From: a virus
Direction: 5' to 3' (one strand)
IMG/VR virus record: IMGVR_UViG_3300002460_000033
Coordinates: 1-52,114 of that record
Length of the DNA stretch: 52,114 nucleotides
Below, piece by piece: positions 43,796-52,114 of the stretch (positions are counted from its first letter, which is position 1; each line of letters starts with the position of its first letter). Below the pieces are notes generated by a model. It was not told where the DNA came from. It saw only the letters and a program-made list of their open reading frames with translations, and did no database searches. A program made the translations under genes and the position numbers.

Positions 43796-44739
43796 GATTT
43801 TTTGTGTTTAATTTTTAATTTTTGTTGACCCGAAAATAATTGATTCATAGCAGAATTAAAATATCTATTGGTTGGATAAATTGGTGAAAAATTAATATTT
43901 TTATTAATTGGTGTAAATATTCGATTATACCAACCTCCTTGGGGGGAAAGCAATGCCTCGTCCCTCGTCGTCCCATATTGGGCAAAAGATTCAACATCTT
44001 GCATATAGGGATTCTTTGTAGATTGAGGATAACGAGCTAAAAATTCTTCAATCTGTTTCTTAACTTTTTGAGATTCTTTACTTTGTGTCTGTGGATAAAA
44101 ACCAAAACTATCGGCAGAGTATTTACCACGAGGAAGATAAGAGGCTTCGGCATTCGCATTAATATTTGCATCTAAGGCGTGTAACATTTCATGTGTCATA
44201 ACTTCAGCTGGGGTCGTACCCGACCAACTTAAAACTTGCGGATTAATGCCTATTCTTGACGGTTTTAATTTTGGTCTATAACCTGACATATAACTTCTAT
44301 TGATCGGTTCAGCGGATTCCCGATTATAATATGTTCCTACCGACCCAGGAATCGACCCAACACTCAAAGGAATGGTTCTGAGATAAGCCGCGGCTTGAGG
44401 GGTAAAAGCATATTGATTAATAACATTTTCTCTTAATGTTTTTAATTGTTGTTTATAGCGAAGAGATTTTTCTGTATCTCTAACCGACCCATCTGAAAAT
44501 AATAACGTTCCGTCTGCTTTATTTGCAATTGGGTAGGCTCCTTTTTGAATACGAGATTGCTTATTAGGAAGAAGACTGGTAGGGTTGAAAGTATTGATTG
44601 CTTCTTGTAATGCTCCTCCTAATGTTCGTGGATTAATAACGGTTTTTACTTTTATAGGCATTGATTCGACAAATTGTTTACCTTGATTAGCTATATTTAT
44701 AATTTGATCCCAAATTTTATTAGAAATAGTACTTTTCAT
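43792..44739 (-). CDS. Zincin metallopeptidase-like virion protein
   Basis: 315 residues. EVMTHEMLHALD is an HExxH zinc site with a following Asp; SFAQYGTTRDEAL may give the third ligand. Coupled by 4-base overlaps to both neighbours. Possibly a virion protease or wall peptidase. Confidence 0.72.
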   Translation of the reverse strand: MKSTISNKIWDQIINIANQGKQFVESMPIKVKTVINPRTLGGALQEAINTFNPTSLLPNKQSRIQKGAYPIANKADGTLLFSDGSVRDTEKSLRYKQQLKTLRENVINQYAFTPQAAAYLRTIPLSVGSIPGSVGTYYNRESAEPINRSYMSGYRPKLKPSRIGINPQVLSWSGTTPAEVMTHEMLHALDANINANAEASYLPRGKYSADSFGFYPQTQSKESQKVKKQIEEFLARYPQSTKNPYMQDVESFAQYGTTRDEALLSPQGGWYNRIFTPINKNINFSPIYPTNRYFNSAMNQLFSGQQKLKIKHKKS

Positions 44740-47700
44740 CTTGCTCCTCCTAATTCTCCCAAAGTTTGAATTGGTGTACGAATTCTAAAGCTAGGAGTAT
44801 TAAATCTTACACTTCGATAAGTAGTTCTAGTTGGAAGGCGGGGTTTAGCTACTATTTTTTTCTGAAGAGGTTTAAATGTTATTTGTTTAGGCTCGGATAA
44901 CTTAAATTTTGGCGTTGTAATTGTTCTTTTAGGAACACTAATTTTAAAAGCTGATTTTTTAATGGTTGACTTTGGCGGATTGTATTCAAAGGTTTTATCT
45001 GTACTATTCCAATCAACCGCCTTCAAATAATCAGCTAGACTATCGGTTAAATAACCTTCTTTATTTAATTTATTTATTAAAGTATCAGTAAGAAGCGGTT
45101 TTCGTGTCCCTTCAGAAACTTTACGATAAGAAATAAGAGTTCTCCTCATTGAATCATAATCCAAGTCCCCTATGCTGCTTATAATTTCATCGTATTGAAC
45201 GTCGTCTGGAAGTGCGGTTTTTTCATCATAATAATAATCTTTAGGCGCAATGTTATACTTGTTCATTGCCTCACTTATTAAATTACTATACAACCCACTA
45301 TTTTGATCTTTTTTAAAAAGCGTTCTAATATATTTGAACTCGTTAGACCGTTCTAATTTATCAATTGCTTCACTCGATAAACCCTGGGTACTGATTTGAG
45401 TATCTTTGTTAAGGTATTGTTGATAACCTTCCGTAAAATCATATCCTCGTTCTTCAATCGTTTGGCGAATTTTTGCTCTAATTTGCTCATCGTCAACCGT
45501 ATCGTAGGTTTCATATAACCCTTCTAAGAATTTCTTTGTTGCCGCGACCCCTTCTTTACCACCTACGACAGTCCCCAGTTTGACGGCAGTTTCTACTCTA
45601 GTGGCCACTTCCTTCTTGAATTTATTTAAAACAGCATTCTGTTGTAATTCCTGTCTTCTGGATTGAAGAGTTGGTTCAAAAGCATCTGTCCCATAACCAA
45701 CTCCGTAAGGCGCAATAAAATTGCTAAGATTTCTTGAAGCGGGTTGCCCATAACCCGTCATAATCGGTGGAAGTTGTTTACTGTAGCCTGGGATACTTCT
45801 CAAAAATTCACTGGTAAAAGTCTTACTCTCTCGATAAATTGGGTCGACAATGTTAGAAACGAAAGACAAGAATCCTTCAAGTGGAACAACCTGTCCTGCG
45901 GTAAATCCTAATTGTCTGCCTGTTGTATAGGTTTGATCTCCGCGTGCCATATCCACCCATCCCTGAAGACCCTCAATTGGAGTTTGTCCAGTCCAATAGT
46001 TAATAAATCCTCCCAAAGATTTACCTATTTTTATAAGATCACTATCGGTAAGGGCTGTTTTAGTTTCGTCAGAATAATATTTAAAAGCAGTGGGAAGTGC
46101 AAAAGAATAACCAAGTTCTCCCATATAGTTCATCGGTATCCACGCATAATCATATTTATCCTTATAGGATCCAGGTAGGTTCGCCATCCAACTTAACATT
46201 GAATTATTGTCAACTCTTACCGAGAATGGCTTGCGACCCGAATCATAAAAAATCTGTTTTTCTTTTTTATCGGTTGGCGCCATCCAAGTGGTTTCGCCCG
46301 ATGAAGCTTTTACTGCACCTGCTAATAAGAATAATGTTCCTAAAAGTGCCTTACCCGCCTGTTCCTGACCGTTATTAGCTTTATAAATTGTAGTCAAACC
46401 AAGCGGACTATATTCAAATCCAGCTTTCGCAACCGCCATTGGAACTCTAACGAATGGTAAAAACCAACTTCCAAAAGGCATTTTACCCCTAAATTGAAGT
46501 ATCGCGTCTGTTGCTTTATCAAACCCAGATAATACCATTCCCTGTCCGCTGGAATTAGTTGGATCAAGTTTTTTTCTGTATAGATAACGGGCAGCAGTAA
46601 GATATGCCTGATTTTTAGCGTTAGCATCACTTAATCCTTTATTTTTAAGAACATAATATTCGGAATTGGCAATAAGTTCAGTAAAGAATAAATCCGCACC
46701 CTCCAACATATTTCCTGCAACCCTCAAAACTCCTGGAATATTTTCTCTTCTCACCGCTTGAGAAAGAGTTTTTAGTTGTCCATATGGAGTATCAATGTAT
46801 TTTCCTGCATTTCCGCTTTCTCCCTTCATCGCCTGCCACCACTGTTCGGCTCCTCTTTTTACTCCACCTACAAGATGATAATAATAATTTCCCGCACCCT
46901 TTAAATCTCCCGATGCAGCCAAATTCAAAGGACGAAGCACAACAGCATTCTTAAGGTTGTGATAAATGTTTCTAAGTTGGGTTAAAGGATTAATCAACAT
47001 ATTCTGGTAACGATAAGCAGTCGTTAATTCAAGAATTGAAGGAGGAATATCTTTTACAACTTCTCTCATTAATTTATGCATTACTGCAAGTTTAAGATCT
47101 TCGTCTTTGATTCTGTTAATTTGTGTCATTTCAGCTATAATTCTCTTTTCCATATTCGATGTTAACTCTAATTTATATGTTTGGCCCGTTACCCTCTTTA
47201 ATAATCGACTTGGACTTAAAGCTCCAAGTTGATTAGCTTCAGAATATATTTTTCTTGCCCATCTAAGTATTGATTGGGGAGAACGATCAACCCAATTACG
47301 CATAAATTGTAAAACTTGAGCGCCTGGAGTTAACTTTTCTGCTAAATTATTTTCAATTTGGGCAAGTTGGTCATCGTAGAGAGCAGCTTCTTTTACGTTA
47401 CCAGATGTTTCTGCCGTATCCGCTAATTGAGTTAGTTTTTTATTAAGACCATAATGTATCCCCGCGAGCTCATTTGAGAGGGGTTCGGCAGAAAGCGCCC
47501 TCTCCTTAGCTGTTTCAAAATTCTTTTCAACATAGTCTGCTCCATATCGGATTCTTCCCTCGTCAGTTTCCATATTATAATTACCCGCTATTTCTTTTTT
47601 AACACCTGGACGGACATCTGATCTTTCTCTAACTGTTGTTACGTGGCCGCGCTCCCGTTGTCCAACGGTTGGGGTTTCTTTTGAAGCTTGAGGAATAGTT

Positions 47701-50420
47701 GTTATTGAAGGAGGAACGGCTGGTTTGCCTGTAATTGTTTTTGCAGTCTTTACGTCTGGAATAGTTGGTGTTTCTTCTACTGGAGTTGGCGGTTGTTCAA
47801 TTGTTTCTCCCCGCATTTTTCTTAATTGCTGCATTGCCAACTCTTCATTAGTTGGAACAATTGGAGCTTTTTCTCTAGTTACGGTTTCCGCACTGAGAGT
47901 TTTAATTTGGCTATTAACTTCTTTAAGACTTTTAGTTAAATCACTTCTAACTTGTTTTAACGCAGTTTTAGTTAAAAATCTCGTTTTACCTTCAATAATA
48001 GGTATTTTTCCTTCTTTTCCTTGAGCAAAGGATTGAATTTTATTAAGAAGATTTCGAAGAGGAATATTTACTTGCTCTCTTTCTACTGTTGCGAGAATGT
48101 CACCTTCGGTTTTAGCTTTGAATAGATCATAATTTTTAAGAATACCGTCAATATGGTCAATTTGAGATTGAAAATCTTCCTTCATCGCTTCAAATTCACG
48201 AATTCTGATTTTATTTCCGCGTTTTAATACTTGTTCTGTTTCAACTGAAGTGGTTTTTGGGGTAAACCCCCGCCATTTATTAAGATTGGCGAGATTGAAG
48301 GCTTCTTCTTCTGGAGTTATTTTAAAGGGTGTAGTTAAACCTATTTGGGTTGCTTGGGTTGTTCCTGCTCTGGTTTTCTGTTGATAAAGAATATTTCCGC
48401 CTCCACCTGCTTCTGTTGTTGTGGTTGGGAGACTGGTTGAGGTTTGATATTCTTGGATGATTTTATCATAATCTTTTTTTTCGAGGAACTCAACGGTTCC
48501 TTTTATAACTTTTAATAAAGAATTTGTTGCCTTACTTAATTGTACCACATTATTCTGTAAACTACCATCCATATCCCAAATTGATAAGACACCTGTTTTT
48601 TTATTAAATGTGGCTCCTGATATACCATTATTTTTTAAATTTTGAATTACCACGTCAGGATTCTGTACACGTGATAGCTCATATTTAAAGCCTGTTCCAT
48701 TCTGGTCTTGAACAAATATACCAGCAGCATCCTGATTTCCTTTCATTCCGTGATCTGCTGTATAAGCCCTAATAGCATTAATATTACCTTTTGCTTTGAC
48801 AATGTATGACGGCTCCAAATTTCCCTCCCATACTCCAGCGCTTTTTTCGACCTTTATTTGCAATCCATAGTCTTGAGCTTTAGTTGTTAATGATTTTTCG
48901 AATCCCTTAGCTCTGGTTGTTCCATAATAAACATCACTATCTGCAATTGTTTTTACTGGTTGTCCTCTAAATGAAGTTATTCCTACACTTGTTACTGCTG
49001 GAGGGATAGTTACCCCTACTTCTCCCTGTATTGGGGGTAATCTTTGAGGTTGGGTGGGTACTCCGTCCTGTACTACGGTGATTGGTTGTGTACTTGTTAT
49101 TTGTTTTGGATACGGAGAGTATTTTTCAATAAACTTATCTGGGTTTTTATTAAATTCTTTAACAAGTTTTCTAGCCTCTTTCATCATTCCTACGGTTCCT
49201 TTAATATTTTTTACCTCAGTCGTAGCTTGAATAAGTCTATTTTTCACTTCTGCTTTATAATCTTTTGAGTTTAAATTCTCCCAACCTGGAAAAATAAGAA
49301 ATCCTGATTGTAGATTTTTACCTTTAAAAGAAGCTTTAATAATTCCTTTTCCTCTTGGATAAGCAAAACTTAACCCAGTTCCTAATATTTCCGATCCGAC
49401 TGAGAACGCTACACCAGTTATAAATCCTTCTTTAATTCTTGCAATTCTTTCCTCGGGCGTTTTGGCTGGTCCCAAACCTTCATATACTCCAAAACCCGTC
49501 CCTCCAGAAATTGCCTTAGCTACCAAATTTCTGCCAAATCTATTTACAGCTTCCTTTGCAACCGCAAAAGAGGCTTCACGGGTTGGGGCTTTCTTCATAG
49601 CCCTAATCCAAGCATTAATATTTCCTAATTCCTTAGGAGCAATAAGTTTTAGCGCGGGAGATAGAATAAATTCGGCAGCCGCAGAAAGAGGAGCCATTTT
49701 AGCACCAAATTCAACCCCTTCAGGAAGAGAATCAAGAAGCTCTTTTTTTGTCGGCAATCTTTTTTCCAATAGTGCCCCACCAGATACAAATAATGGGTTA
49801 AATGCCGTCATTGATGCCACCTGTCCAGGAAAAGCTACAGCACCGACGGTTGAGGCAATATCCCCAATTTTTTCATACGTTGAATTGTTTTTGAAAAAAG
49901 TAGAGGGCCCCTTTAAAAGTGCTTTTCCATAACTACCGACAACCCTACCTGGAAGATCTGTCCCATATGCTTTCCGTGAAACATTAGTAGAATATTGAGC
50001 AAAATTCTCAGGAATATTCTTCATTAATTTTGTTATGAATTGATTGGGAGTTTTAATTTTCTGTTTAGCTAATGATACTTTAGCAGTCTGATAGAGTCGG
50101 GGAACATTAAGCATTTGTGTTATTCTGTCCCGTTCTGTTAGGGGTTTGGCGGTAGTAAAATCCCGCGTTATATTAGTTTTTGTAGTATTAAGAAAAGCTT
50201 TTACTCCTTCAGCAAATTCACCTATTTTTTGACGTTGAATAATATCTTGTTTTTGTTGTTGTTGTACATAATTCCGATAATCTTGTTTGAAGCGACTGTA
50301 AAAATTACCGAAGGTGTTGGAAGTTTGCTGTTTTATTCCACCATAAATATTAGAAGTGGTCTTCCCAACCTTCTGAAGAGAATTTTCTAAAACTGTTTTT
50401 TTCTTTGATTTTATTGCCAT
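44736..50420 (-). CDS. Giant virion / polyvalent protein, 1894 residues
   Basis: The largest gene. N-terminal 150 residues basic with QQQQKQ; 180-370 contain Gly/Ala-rich hydrophobic stretches; about 500-640 hold a compact domain (SDVYYGTTRAKGFE, ADHGMKGNQDAAGIF) like polyvalent-protein toxin or ADP-ribosyl folds; about 770-960 are coiled coil and Pro/Thr linker; about 1050-1500 are helical with membrane-like parts (AGKALLGTLFLLAGAVKA); the end is basic. Resembles ejected internal proteins of large phages. Assignments are by pattern only. Confidence 0.7.
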   Translation of the reverse strand: MAIKSKKKTVLENSLQKVGKTTSNIYGGIKQQTSNTFGNFYSRFKQDYRNYVQQQQKQDIIQRQKIGEFAEGVKAFLNTTKTNITRDFTTAKPLTERDRITQMLNVPRLYQTAKVSLAKQKIKTPNQFITKLMKNIPENFAQYSTNVSRKAYGTDLPGRVVGSYGKALLKGPSTFFKNNSTYEKIGDIASTVGAVAFPGQVASMTAFNPLFVSGGALLEKRLPTKKELLDSLPEGVEFGAKMAPLSAAAEFILSPALKLIAPKELGNINAWIRAMKKAPTREASFAVAKEAVNRFGRNLVAKAISGGTGFGVYEGLGPAKTPEERIARIKEGFITGVAFSVGSEILGTGLSFAYPRGKGIIKASFKGKNLQSGFLIFPGWENLNSKDYKAEVKNRLIQATTEVKNIKGTVGMMKEARKLVKEFNKNPDKFIEKYSPYPKQITSTQPITVVQDGVPTQPQRLPPIQGEVGVTIPPAVTSVGITSFRGQPVKTIADSDVYYGTTRAKGFEKSLTTKAQDYGLQIKVEKSAGVWEGNLEPSYIVKAKGNINAIRAYTADHGMKGNQDAAGIFVQDQNGTGFKYELSRVQNPDVVIQNLKNNGISGATFNKKTGVLSIWDMDGSLQNNVVQLSKATNSLLKVIKGTVEFLEKKDYDKIIQEYQTSTSLPTTTTEAGGGGNILYQQKTRAGTTQATQIGLTTPFKITPEEEAFNLANLNKWRGFTPKTTSVETEQVLKRGNKIRIREFEAMKEDFQSQIDHIDGILKNYDLFKAKTEGDILATVEREQVNIPLRNLLNKIQSFAQGKEGKIPIIEGKTRFLTKTALKQVRSDLTKSLKEVNSQIKTLSAETVTREKAPIVPTNEELAMQQLRKMRGETIEQPPTPVEETPTIPDVKTAKTITGKPAVPPSITTIPQASKETPTVGQRERGHVTTVRERSDVRPGVKKEIAGNYNMETDEGRIRYGADYVEKNFETAKERALSAEPLSNELAGIHYGLNKKLTQLADTAETSGNVKEAALYDDQLAQIENNLAEKLTPGAQVLQFMRNWVDRSPQSILRWARKIYSEANQLGALSPSRLLKRVTGQTYKLELTSNMEKRIIAEMTQINRIKDEDLKLAVMHKLMREVVKDIPPSILELTTAYRYQNMLINPLTQLRNIYHNLKNAVVLRPLNLAASGDLKGAGNYYYHLVGGVKRGAEQWWQAMKGESGNAGKYIDTPYGQLKTLSQAVRRENIPGVLRVAGNMLEGADLFFTELIANSEYYVLKNKGLSDANAKNQAYLTAARYLYRKKLDPTNSSGQGMVLSGFDKATDAILQFRGKMPFGSWFLPFVRVPMAVAKAGFEYSPLGLTTIYKANNGQEQAGKALLGTLFLLAGAVKASSGETTWMAPTDKKEKQIFYDSGRKPFSVRVDNNSMLSWMANLPGSYKDKYDYAWIPMNYMGELGYSFALPTAFKYYSDETKTALTDSDLIKIGKSLGGFINYWTGQTPIEGLQGWVDMARGDQTYTTGRQLGFTAGQVVPLEGFLSFVSNIVDPIYRESKTFTSEFLRSIPGYSKQLPPIMTGYGQPASRNLSNFIAPYGVGYGTDAFEPTLQSRRQELQQNAVLNKFKKEVATRVETAVKLGTVVGGKEGVAATKKFLEGLYETYDTVDDEQIRAKIRQTIEERGYDFTEGYQQYLNKDTQISTQGLSSEAIDKLERSNEFKYIRTLFKKDQNSGLYSNLISEAMNKYNIAPKDYYYDEKTALPDDVQYDEIISSIGDLDYDSMRRTLISYRKVSEGTRKPLLTDTLINKLNKEGYLTDSLADYLKAVDWNSTDKTFEYNPPKSTIKKSAFKISVPKRTITTPKFKLSEPKQITFKPLQKKIVAKPRLPTRTTYRSVRFNTPSFRIRTPIQTLGELGGAR

Positions 50421-50438
50421 TTTTCATTTTTTATTTTA

Positions 50439-51548
50439 TTAGAGATTAACTAATCCCGCTGCCCTTAGGTCATCTTGATTTCTTAAATTTGGATTATATT
50501 GGAAAGGACTAATTGACGTTGTGGTCGCGCCAGGTCCTAAATTAATTCCAAAATCTGCCATATGCGCGACTATTTCTTTAGGGGTGAACACACGACCCGA
50601 AATCTCCTGCATCTGTGAAATTGCCGCTAATCCCAACTGTTGTCTAAACTGTTTATCCTGATCTGCTATGGATCGGGCTTGGTTAATTACATCTTGTAAT
50701 ACATTCCTTTTATCGTTTGCTTTGTTTGCTTCAATATCTCCTTTTCTCATACCTATTTCGTTTATTTTCTCTTGAAATTGTTGTTTAAGTTTGAATAATA
50801 TATCTTTTTTGTATACTTCCAAATCATCAAGTTTTTGTCGAACATATGTTTTAATTCTTCCCTTTTCTCTTATAAATTCTTGAGTCCCCTCCGCTTGTTT
50901 TTGGCCAATTTGACCCTGTTGGCGGAAAAACTCCTGACTTGCAAGTTCACCAACGGCCTGACCCGTTGAAGAGCCAAAACCAAATCTAGATTTTGCTTGT
51001 TGTTGAAGAGCATTAAAAGCTCTCAACGCATCCTCTAAAGCAGTTCTTATAACATTAGTATATTTATCTTCTTGTACCCCAACATCTCCCAATAGTTGCT
51101 CTTGTTCTCCTGTATATTTTTTGGCTTCATTTTCGACTTGAGATTCTAAAAGAGTTTGTTCTTCAGGATAATCTGCTCTAACCTGAGCTTCTTGTTCACT
51201 TAAAACTTGAAGACCTGAAGCATAAATATCACTAATCTGTTGATTAAAATCTTGTCCGCCCCCCCCACCTTCAATTAAAAGTCCTTGTTGTCTAAGTTTA
51301 TTAACATCTAACCCTTCAGTGATTGCTTGATCGTTAGTATAGCCTTGTTGTCCGCCCCCCCCACTTTTTCTAGTTGCAGCGCCTTCTACCTGACCAATCG
51401 CAGGTTGTACAACCGTTCCACCTATTCTTGGAGTATAAATATAAGGATTACCCGTTTGTTTGGAGGCTAATAAACCTATCTTTTTAGCTCCTTCTGGTGT
51501 TTGCCAAGTTAGTCCTGGATTTGCAAAATCTGCAAAAGTTAATGCCAT
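50439..51548 (-). CDS. Virion coiled-coil protein
   Basis: 369 residues. Gly-rich N-terminal third (GGGGQQG, EGGGGGQD), then a long Gln/Glu/Lys coiled coil (residues 110-320), and an ordered end with ISGRVFTPKEIVAHMADFGI. Probably an internal or tail-associated virion protein co-operating with the 1894-residue protein. Confidence 0.65.
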   Translation of the reverse strand: MALTFADFANPGLTWQTPEGAKKIGLLASKQTGNPYIYTPRIGGTVVQPAIGQVEGAATRKSGGGGQQGYTNDQAITEGLDVNKLRQQGLLIEGGGGGQDFNQQISDIYASGLQVLSEQEAQVRADYPEEQTLLESQVENEAKKYTGEQEQLLGDVGVQEDKYTNVIRTALEDALRAFNALQQQAKSRFGFGSSTGQAVGELASQEFFRQQGQIGQKQAEGTQEFIREKGRIKTYVRQKLDDLEVYKKDILFKLKQQFQEKINEIGMRKGDIEANKANDKRNVLQDVINQARSIADQDKQFRQQLGLAAISQMQEISGRVFTPKEIVAHMADFGINLGPGATTTSISPFQYNPNLRNQDDLRAAGLVNL

Positions 51549-51552
51549 GTTA

Positions 51553-51581
51553 TTGATTTAAAATATTAATTATGATATAAT
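51553..51581 (+). promoter_or_regulatory. Promoter, leaderless gene
   Basis: TTGATT (51553-51558), 17 bases, TATAAT (51576-51581); ATG at 51589 is at the expected start. It diverges from the virion gene at 51548. Confidence 0.65.
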
Positions 51582-51588
51582 ATATAAT

Positions 51589-51753
51589 ATGAAAATTTTA
51601 ACTATTCTATTTTTAATGATAACTATTCTTCTTCTTGTTAGAGTTAAATTTACTCAACCTATAAATACTAATTGTGATACTCTAGATTATTCCGACTTTT
51701 TAAAAGCCGTTAAGTCTGGAGCAATTACTATTAATTCAACCCCCAACCTATAA
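51589..51753 (+). CDS. Small membrane or secreted protein
   Basis: 54 residues: N-terminal hydrophobic helix (ILTILFLMITILLLV) and an outer acidic part with one Cys. The only plus-strand gene amid minus-strand virion genes, leaderless. Possible superinfection-exclusion or lysis-control peptide. Confidence 0.5.
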   Translation: MKILTILFLMITILLLVRVKFTQPINTNCDTLDYSDFLKAVKSGAITINSTPNL

Positions 51754-51784
51754 AAAAAACCGCCCTTTTAAAATACAGGCGGTT
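51753..51784 (-). terminator. Terminator, possibly bidirectional
   Basis: AACCGCC/GGCGGTT hairpin. On the minus strand it is followed by eight T. About 70 bases after a minus promoter, so that transcript could end here as a short RNA or be attenuated. Confidence 0.75.
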
Positions 51785-51821
51785 AATCGGTATTGTTTAC
51801 CTAAAATAACTTAATATAACT

Positions 51822-51851
51822 ATTTTATTTCACTACTCTTATCTTTGTCAA
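51822..51851 (-). promoter_or_regulatory. Minus-strand promoter before the coiled-coil virion gene
   Basis: Minus strand TTGACA (51851-51846), 18 bases, TAAAAT (51827-51822). Separated from the virion gene at 51548 by a terminator hairpin. Confidence 0.55.
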
Positions 51852-51958
51852 GAGGAAAAAGCTTTTAAATATTCTACCTTAGCTAACTTAGCTAATAATA
51901 ATTCTATGTTATCAGTTAATTATTAATATTAACTGCTCTTAACGTGATTAAGTTTCCA

Positions 51959-52114
51959 TTATCCCATTGGACCTCCTACGGTTTGTGGAGGAGCCATTGC
52001 TTGTAATTGTTCTTGATCTTGTGGAATTTTTGCTGTTTGTTCTTCCTGATCTTTAGCTATAAGTTTAGTTAAAAGTGCAATCACGGAACGGGCAATCATA
52101 ATGTTATCACTATT
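51959..52114 (-). CDS. C-terminal end of a virion gene
   Basis: 51 codons visible, cut by the window edge. Helical (IARSVIALLTKLIAKDQEEQ) and ending APPQTVGGPMG. Position next to virion genes would suit a portal or head protein; not identifiable from the tail. Confidence 0.5.
   Translation of the reverse strand, partial: NSDNIMIARSVIALLTKLIAKDQEEQTAKIPQDQEQLQAMAPPQTVGGPMG

Noticed and set aside
1-52114. UGA or UAG reassigned genetic code
   Set aside because: TGA and TAG end several genes normally, the Trp tRNA is CCA and no TCA or CTA anticodon was found; only the TPM gene shows an in-frame TAG.

Overview
The window is a piece of an AT-rich bacteriophage genome. Virion and lysis genes lie at the right (about 41-52 kb, minus strand). 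A replication and recombination set includes a primase-helicase, an SSB-like protein, a RusA resolvase, a RecB-like nuclease, a class II ribonucleotide reductase and MazG-type enzymes. Many HNH homing-type endonucleases and one of the fullest phage translation kits one could expect are also present. The host must be a bacterium: sigma70-type promoters (TTGACA, 17 bp, TATAAT) occur throughout, Shine-Dalgarno boxes are strong, and there is a tmRNA. I cannot name the host; TGA and TAG both act as stops and no code change is evident.

Layout. 1-9.3 kb (+): about 30 small early genes, mostly unrecognised, with intercistronic hairpins and a 2.86-3.19 kb block of structured RNAs. 9.3-10.9 kb: a cytosine-C5 methyltransferase and a nuclease-like gene. 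10.9-15.6 kb (-): 27 tRNA genes and a tmRNA, interleaved with Fic, RRM and HNH genes. 15.7-18.2 kb (-): primase-helicase and an initiator-like gene containing 48-bp repeats. 18.3-24.1 kb (+): tRNA-Trp, ribonucleotide reductase, a structured RNA, five consecutive units of interrupted or permuted tRNA-like RNAs, an HNH gene and a Ro60/TROVE protein. 24.1-26.4 kb (+): LemA, TPM and SPFH membrane genes. 26.5-33.0 kb (+): an operon with a complete ubiquitin-like conjugation set (two JAMM proteases, two E1-like proteins, a Ubl ending in GGR and a large protein with an E2-like segment). 33.0-35.5 kb (+): recombination genes. 35.5-38.7 kb (-): regulatory genes and six more tRNAs separated by structured RNAs. 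38.9-41.3 kb (-): HNH and MazG genes. 41.3-52.1 kb (-): holin candidate, M23 endolysin, transglycosylase, zincin, a 1894-residue virion protein, a coiled-coil protein and the end of a further gene.

The most unusual content is RNA. (1) At 21109-21868 five units share one small two-helix core. Two interrupt tRNA-Met and tRNA-Cys. Three are turned inside out around tRNA-Pro(CGG), a tRNA-Ile(GAT)-like RNA and a non-tRNA RNA, so joining would give circles or circularly permuted tRNAs. The permuted tRNA-Pro is the only proline tRNA seen, and with it the window covers all 20 amino acids. (2) Five tRNAs (Asp, two Glu, Val, Cys) and the tmRNA lack the TTC T-loop, and their D-loops lack GG in parallel. 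(3) Structured RNAs at 2.9-3.2 kb and 20.9-21.1 kb share AGCAC-type flanks. A Ro60 protein next to these RNAs suggests an RNA handling or quality-control module. The ubiquitin-like operon is the second major system.
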